The notes beneath the pieces were generated by a model. It saw only the letters and a list, made by a program, of their open reading frames with translations. It did no database searches and was not told the DNA's origin. Below are positions 60,529 to 64,000 of a stretch of DNA of 64,000 nt, piece by piece. The translations under genes were made by a program, and so were the position numbers. Position 1 is the first letter of the stretch; each line of letters starts with the position of its first letter. The DNA comes from Reichenbachiella faecimaris (GTDB lineage: Bacteria > Bacteroidota > Bacteroidia > Cytophagales > Cyclobacteriaceae): assembly GCF_900176375.1 (NCBI RefSeq), contig NZ_FWYF01000003.1, positions 310,001-374,000 on the forward strand, read 5' to 3'.

Positions 60529-60611
60529 ACAGGTGTATGAATAAAATTTGTGTTATGTACCTCTTTATACTAGATACATAAACAAAGTAACCACCTGTAG
60601 TAATTTTTTTT
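60529..60611 (+). other. Nested inverted repeats followed by a T-run (possible structured RNA)
   Basis: Outer arms acaggtg (60529-60535) and cacctgt (60592-60598); inner arms ttatgta (60553-60559) and tacataa (60575-60581), extended imperfectly by tttgtg and acaaa. A T-run follows at 60604-60611. It lies in a 511-bp gap between the terminator and the phosphatase gene. A small RNA or a second terminator is possible. Confidence 0.3.
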
Positions 60612-60654
60612 AAAATATTTTTTTGGGATCAAAATTGGAGACGATTAATCTCTA

Positions 60655-60831
60655 ATGGATGCAGTAATCACCGAAATACTATCCTTAGGAGAAAGGGCCT
60701 GCTTGGCAGCAGTAAGCATATCACTAGATCTGTTCACTTTACTCGCTAATAGAATCAGAAACAAGAGGGATAACTTGAGGATAAAGGTTAGTTCCGACTT
60801 TGTTTTTCTCGACATACTTGGAGTGGTTTAA
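60655..60831 (+). CDS. Possible 58-residue small protein
   Basis: ATG 60655 to TAA 60829-60831. The translation (MDAVITEILSLGERACLAAV at the start, LDLFTLLANRIRNKRDN in the middle) has hydrophobic and basic patches but no recognised family. It fills part of the 511-bp gap between 60455 and 60965. It may be chance; the rest of the gap holds only the terminator and the inverted-repeat element. Confidence 0.3.
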   Translation: MDAVITEILSLGERACLAAVSISLDLFTLLANRIRNKRDNLRIKVSSDFVFLDILGVV

Positions 60832-60965
60832 TTTCTCGAAGGTAAAATTATACAATAATAAGACTGAGTAAATTTCATTTCGATGAATTCACCGAATTAA
60901 TAGACAAACACTACAATGTGTATAGTTTTATTAATTTTCTGCTTACAATTAATATCTTGAGTAGT

Positions 60966-61421
60966 ATGAAAAAAGTATTGTTTGTGTGTCTTGGGAATAT
61001 TTGCAGGTCTCCACTTGGTGAGGCGATTTTCAACCACAAGGCTGATAGCTTAGCGATGATAGCTGATTCTGCAGGCACCGCAGCTTACCATGTTGGAGAA
61101 AAGCCAGATCATCGCAGCATAGAAGTAGCTAGAAAGCACGGAGTGCCTATAAAGCATAAAGCCAGAAAATTTATCGCAGAGGATTTTAATCGATTTGACT
61201 ATGTGTTGGCCATGGATGAACACAATTTCGAAGACATGAAGGCCTTGACTGCTGGAAGCACTGAGCATTTATTCTTGTTAAGAGCCTTTGATCCAAAATC
61301 GAATGGTGATTTAAACGTACCAGATCCCTATTATGGTGGGCCAGAAGGCTTTGAAAATGTTTTTCAGATGGTGTCACGATCCGTAGATGAGCTAATCAAA
61401 TACATTGAATCACAGAAATGA
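60966..61421 (+). CDS. Low-molecular-weight protein tyrosine phosphatase
   Basis: 151 residues from ATG 60966 (MKKVLFVCLGNICRSP); an upstream frame from 60918 adds a hydrophobic leader and is unlikely. The catalytic P-loop is C8-LGNI-C13-R14-S, and the general acid lies in VPDPYYGG. It dephosphorylates phosphotyrosine proteins; in bacteria it often works with BY-kinases, none of which is here. The 4-bp ATGA overlap with the next gene indicates translational coupling. Confidence 0.93.
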   Translation: MKKVLFVCLGNICRSPLGEAIFNHKADSLAMIADSAGTAAYHVGEKPDHRSIEVARKHGVPIKHKARKFIAEDFNRFDYVLAMDEHNFEDMKALTAGSTEHLFLLRAFDPKSNGDLNVPDPYYGGPEGFENVFQMVSRSVDELIKYIESQK

Positions 61422-62272
61422 AATTTCTGAATGAGGCGGTAAGGCAATTGTTTCAAACCGAAACTGATGCTAATACAATTAAGCCAATTGGTGGAGGATG
61501 CATTCATCAGGCAGGGGTATTTCAGCACAATCATCAAAATTATTTTATCAAATGGAATAGCAATGCATCAGAAATGTTCGAGGCTGAGACCAAAGGTCTG
61601 GTGCTATTAAAAAATACAAATTCAATTGACGTACCTGAAGTAATTGGCCAAGGAGCAGTAGGGAATATTGACTATTTATGCTTAGAATATATAGAATCAC
61701 GGCAAACAAGTCCAGACTTTTGGGAGAGTTTTGGACAGGGTTTGGCTGAACTTCATAAGCATACGGCTAATTCCTTTGGGTTGGGGCACGATAATTTTAT
61801 AGGCAGCCTTCGTCAGATAAATAAAAAACATCTTGACTGGACTGATTTTTTTATCAATGAGCGTCTCATCCCTCAATTAAAAATGGCTAGAGACAAGGGA
61901 TTTATTGATGATCAGGTAAATGCCAAATTTGACCTACTATTTAAAAAATTGCCGCACCTGATTCCAAATGAGCGACCTTCCCTATTACATGGAGACTTGT
62001 GGTCTGGTAACTTTTTAGTTGGAGACCAGGGGCAACCAGTGATTTTCGATCCAGCTGCTTATTATGGTCATCGCGAAGCAGAAATTGCTTTTACAGGATT
62101 GTTTGGAGGATTTGATGATAGGTTTTATGAAAACTATGAGACGGCTTATCCTTTGCAGCCAGGTTATAAAGAAAGAGTGGGTATTTTTAATTTATACCCA
62201 CTCCTTGTTCATGTTAATCTTTTTGGATTGGCTTATTTATCTCAGGTTAAGCAAATTTTGGCAAAACTCTAA
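61418..62272 (+). CDS. Fructosamine kinase family protein
   Basis: 284 residues. A protein-kinase-like fold: GGGCIHQAGVF (P-loop region), FIKWNSNASEMFEAE (Lys and Glu of the N-lobe), LLHGDLWSGNFLV (catalytic H-G-D-x-x-x-x-N) and VIFDPAAYYGHREAEIAFTGLFGGF (D-P-A metal motif and the characteristic tail). Family members phosphorylate fructosamine adducts, or ribulosamine and erythrulosamine, on glycated proteins, so a protein-repair role is likely. It is coupled to the tyrosine phosphatase gene; such pairs are common in bacterial genomes. Confidence 0.93.
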   Translation: MKFLNEAVRQLFQTETDANTIKPIGGGCIHQAGVFQHNHQNYFIKWNSNASEMFEAETKGLVLLKNTNSIDVPEVIGQGAVGNIDYLCLEYIESRQTSPDFWESFGQGLAELHKHTANSFGLGHDNFIGSLRQINKKHLDWTDFFINERLIPQLKMARDKGFIDDQVNAKFDLLFKKLPHLIPNERPSLLHGDLWSGNFLVGDQGQPVIFDPAAYYGHREAEIAFTGLFGGFDDRFYENYETAYPLQPGYKERVGIFNLYPLLVHVNLFGLAYLSQVKQILAKL

Positions 62273-62285
62273 AGGGACAATTTCA

Positions 62286-63581
62286 TCAATCGCTAAATTC
62301 CACATAAGCATCTGGACTTGCCTGAGAAGACAAATGAGAAATCCACCCACGATACCCAGGATAACCATAAGGAGCTGGTTCACAATGTAGTTCTTCAGTC
62401 CCAATACCTAATGAACTGGTAACTGCTGTAGCCTGATGATGTCCATAGGTTACGTTAATAGCAGGCCCATCATAGATGACAAAGTTAACGTCACTTCCAG
62501 GAGTACTTGAACGAGCAGTTCCACTATTACTACATAGTGAAGAAAAGGCTCTTTGCTTTACCCCATTTACTTTGTATCTGACGTTGACTACATATTCCTC
62601 TGGAACCCAGGTTTTCCAACCTGTATTGAACCAGTTGATGATCAGTCTGTTGCAGTTTGTGCTTGCACTATAAACAGTTCTTGTGTACTGCGTGCCAATG
62701 ATGGGTCGGTAGCAATATTCAAAACAATCAGACGGATCTACTACCTGTTTAATTGGCTGGTTTATAGCCGTCTCATTTGACGGAGCTATGCGTTTCAATT
62801 TTTCTTCACCAGGACAATCCAGCCTACAGACTTCTGGGCCATAAATGGGTCTTGTATAGGTGTGAATTTTTGCGGTTAGATAAATTTCATAACCAGCGTT
62901 TTTCCCATGGCCGGTTTGGTTAAAATTACGTCTTGAATTTGACTCTCCATCTCCTATGCCAGGAAGTACGTAATCAACGATTACTTGTGCGGTTGATTGG
63001 GTAATATTGTCCAGCTGGCTAATCAGTGATGCATCACCTTCAAGGATAATTTTTGAGTTGTCACCATTATACTGGAACAAGTGTCCGTTTACTTTTAGAA
63101 TCCCTTGGCTGTTTAAGATTGGGGCTAAATTAGGTCGAAACAGATTCATCCCCATGATTCTATTCGATTCATCAAATTCAAATAATCTCATGTTTTGAGC
63201 AACCATTGGTTGAAGGTCGAAAGTTGGCAGTGGGGTTTTTGATAATTCTTCTTCCGAAAGTTCATTTTTAAGTTTTGAAATGAGCATTTCTTCATAAAGA
63301 TATTGCTCGTATTGGGCAGCACGATAAATATCCTCAAATGATTCGAAATCAAATTGGTTTTTCCAAGCATCTATTTCTGCTTGATCTGCCGTTTCAAAAA
63401 ATTCGATGGTTTCATCCAGTGCTTCCGTGGATGCAAATTCAAGGTATTTTCCGTTATACCTTACTTTCATGTCAGAACTGTAAGCGAATTCTTCTTTGCT
63501 AGGTGTAGGCTCGTCTATTTGAGAGCAACTGTTGAACACTAGTCCAGCAATAATTAGACTAGCGGTTAGGGTGTTTTTCAT
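62286..63581 (-). CDS. Lipoprotein of unknown function
   Basis: 431 residues. The lipobox is in GLVFNSCSQIDEP, so it is lipid-anchored. The N-terminal ~130 residues are acidic and helical (TEALDETIEFFETADQAEIDAW, ISKLKNELSEEELSK), like gluzincin/DUF4848-like pro-regions. The C-terminal ~250 residues are beta-rich with eight or more cysteines, including CRLDCPGEEK and DCFEYCYR, which could form disulfides. A motif similar to secreted Bacteroidota adhesins or inhibitors is not recognised. It is convergent with the fructosamine kinase gene (13 bp gap). Confidence 0.6.
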   Translation of the reverse strand: MKNTLTASLIIAGLVFNSCSQIDEPTPSKEEFAYSSDMKVRYNGKYLEFASTEALDETIEFFETADQAEIDAWKNQFDFESFEDIYRAAQYEQYLYEEMLISKLKNELSEEELSKTPLPTFDLQPMVAQNMRLFEFDESNRIMGMNLFRPNLAPILNSQGILKVNGHLFQYNGDNSKIILEGDASLISQLDNITQSTAQVIVDYVLPGIGDGESNSRRNFNQTGHGKNAGYEIYLTAKIHTYTRPIYGPEVCRLDCPGEEKLKRIAPSNETAINQPIKQVVDPSDCFEYCYRPIIGTQYTRTVYSASTNCNRLIINWFNTGWKTWVPEEYVVNVRYKVNGVKQRAFSSLCSNSGTARSSTPGSDVNFVIYDGPAINVTYGHHQATAVTSSLGIGTEELHCEPAPYGYPGYRGWISHLSSQASPDAYVEFSD

Positions 63582-63651
63582 GATAAGTTTATGTTAGTAA
63601 AAAACACAAAATACAGATTGCAGCAAACAATTACAAATTGTTTAATTCTCC

Positions 63652-64000
63652 TTATCCGAGCGAATTGCGAGACATTTCAGTATGCTTTTCCTCAGGAACA
63701 TAAAGCAAGTGATATACATCTTTCGATTTTTGCTCTAGCAAAACCTCTTTTCTATCGTAAATCTTATCCAATGCCTGCTGATCATAGCCTTTTACAGTTA
63801 GCATTTCAAGATTGTCTCTCATTTCAATGTTAAAGGTGTCGCTTAATCGTTCAACTAATTTTTCAACCTTGTCAAATTTCTTATCTATACAAATAGAGAA
63901 ACTTACGGCAGAGTTTTGCATCAAATTGATTTTGATATTCAGTTGATCAAGAGAATTGAAGATTAGGCTCAGTTTTTTCTCGTCTATGAAGGTGAAGTCA
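63652..64000 (-). CDS. lysC: Aspartate kinase, C-terminal ACT region (5'-truncated by the window edge)
   Basis: The frame runs open to base 64000, so only the C-terminal ~115 residues are visible. DFTFIDEKKLSLIFNSLDQLNIKINLMQNSAVSFSICIDKKFDKVEKLV (parts given) is the second ACT domain of aspartokinase, with the characteristic M-x-x-S-A-V-S-F-S strand. It catalyses the first step from aspartate to lysine, threonine and methionine; the ACT domains sense the end-product amino acids. Which isozyme it is cannot be told without the N-terminus. Confidence 0.82.
   Translation of the reverse strand, partial: DFTFIDEKKLSLIFNSLDQLNIKINLMQNSAVSFSICIDKKFDKVEKLVERLSDTFNIEMRDNLEMLTVKGYDQQALDKIYDRKEVLLEQKSKDVYHLLYVPEEKHTEMSRNSLG

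Overview
The window looks like a chromosome segment of a marine-type Bacteroidota, most likely order Cytophagales (Reichenbachiella/Fulvivirga-like; genus is inference). Pointers are a fused SecDF, type IX secretion (T9SS) C-terminal sorting tails, a Na+-translocating NADH:quinone reductase subunit, a TPR-TM-HTH regulator, a DUF5522 mini-protein, FtsX/MacB permeases of the prefix-domain type, low-to-moderate GC, weak Shine-Dalgarno sites and -7 elements of the TAnnTTTG type. I saw no rRNA, tRNA, CRISPR array, transposase or prophage. Most of the window is ordinary core genome with short intergenic gaps.

Layout. 1-5.1 kb: the end of an FtsX-type permease, a PPP-like phosphatase, an MBL-fold hydrolase and a PA0069-type radical SAM protein. 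5.1-9.1 kb: an SpoIIAA/STAS-like protein, a Crp-type regulator, small membrane proteins, a START-domain protein and a FetB-like permease. 9.1-17.7 kb (mostly minus): an SLC12-like cation-chloride cotransporter downstream of a large anchored propeller-like protein, a THUMP methyltransferase, an M20 dipeptidase and pyrF. 17.8-24.7 kb: a RelE/ParE-type toxin-antitoxin pair followed closely by a radical SAM/SPASM-like protein, lipoprotein and membrane genes, a VOC protein, nqrF without its partners, and an arginase-fold protein with eroded metal ligands. 24.7-31.4 kb: an M19 dipeptidase, an ABC-F ATPase, an outer-membrane barrel, uridine kinase, ornithine aminotransferase and DUF5522.

31.5-39.9 kb is the most accessory-looking stretch. 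A TPR-HTH regulator is followed by a secreted set: a mini-protein that is little more than a T9SS sorting tail, translationally coupled to a 975-residue G8/beta-helix protein, then a 1016-residue protein joining a DJ-1/PfpI-like domain, a ThuA-like domain, Ig-like repeats and a T9SS tail. This looks like an extracellular glycan- or matrix-directed locus (inference).

40-52 kb: PepD, a UvrD/PcrA helicase, a DUF433/DUF5615 pair whose second gene is frameshifted by an exact 7-bp tandem duplication, an NhaC antiporter, a GNAT enzyme, PadR with an FtsX permease, a fragment of an outer-membrane barrel gene, a DUF2520 protein and a hydrolase strikingly like animal MEST/PEG1. 52-64 kb: SecDF, a family 2 glycosyltransferase convergent with a 2OG-Fe(II) oxygenase, RsgA, a 2-Cys peroxiredoxin, an outer-membrane protein, a low-molecular-weight tyrosine phosphatase coupled to a fructosamine-kinase-like protein, a lipoprotein of unknown role and the C-terminus of aspartate kinase. 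Many convergent pairs are separated by strong palindromic terminators, two of which are near-identical copies.
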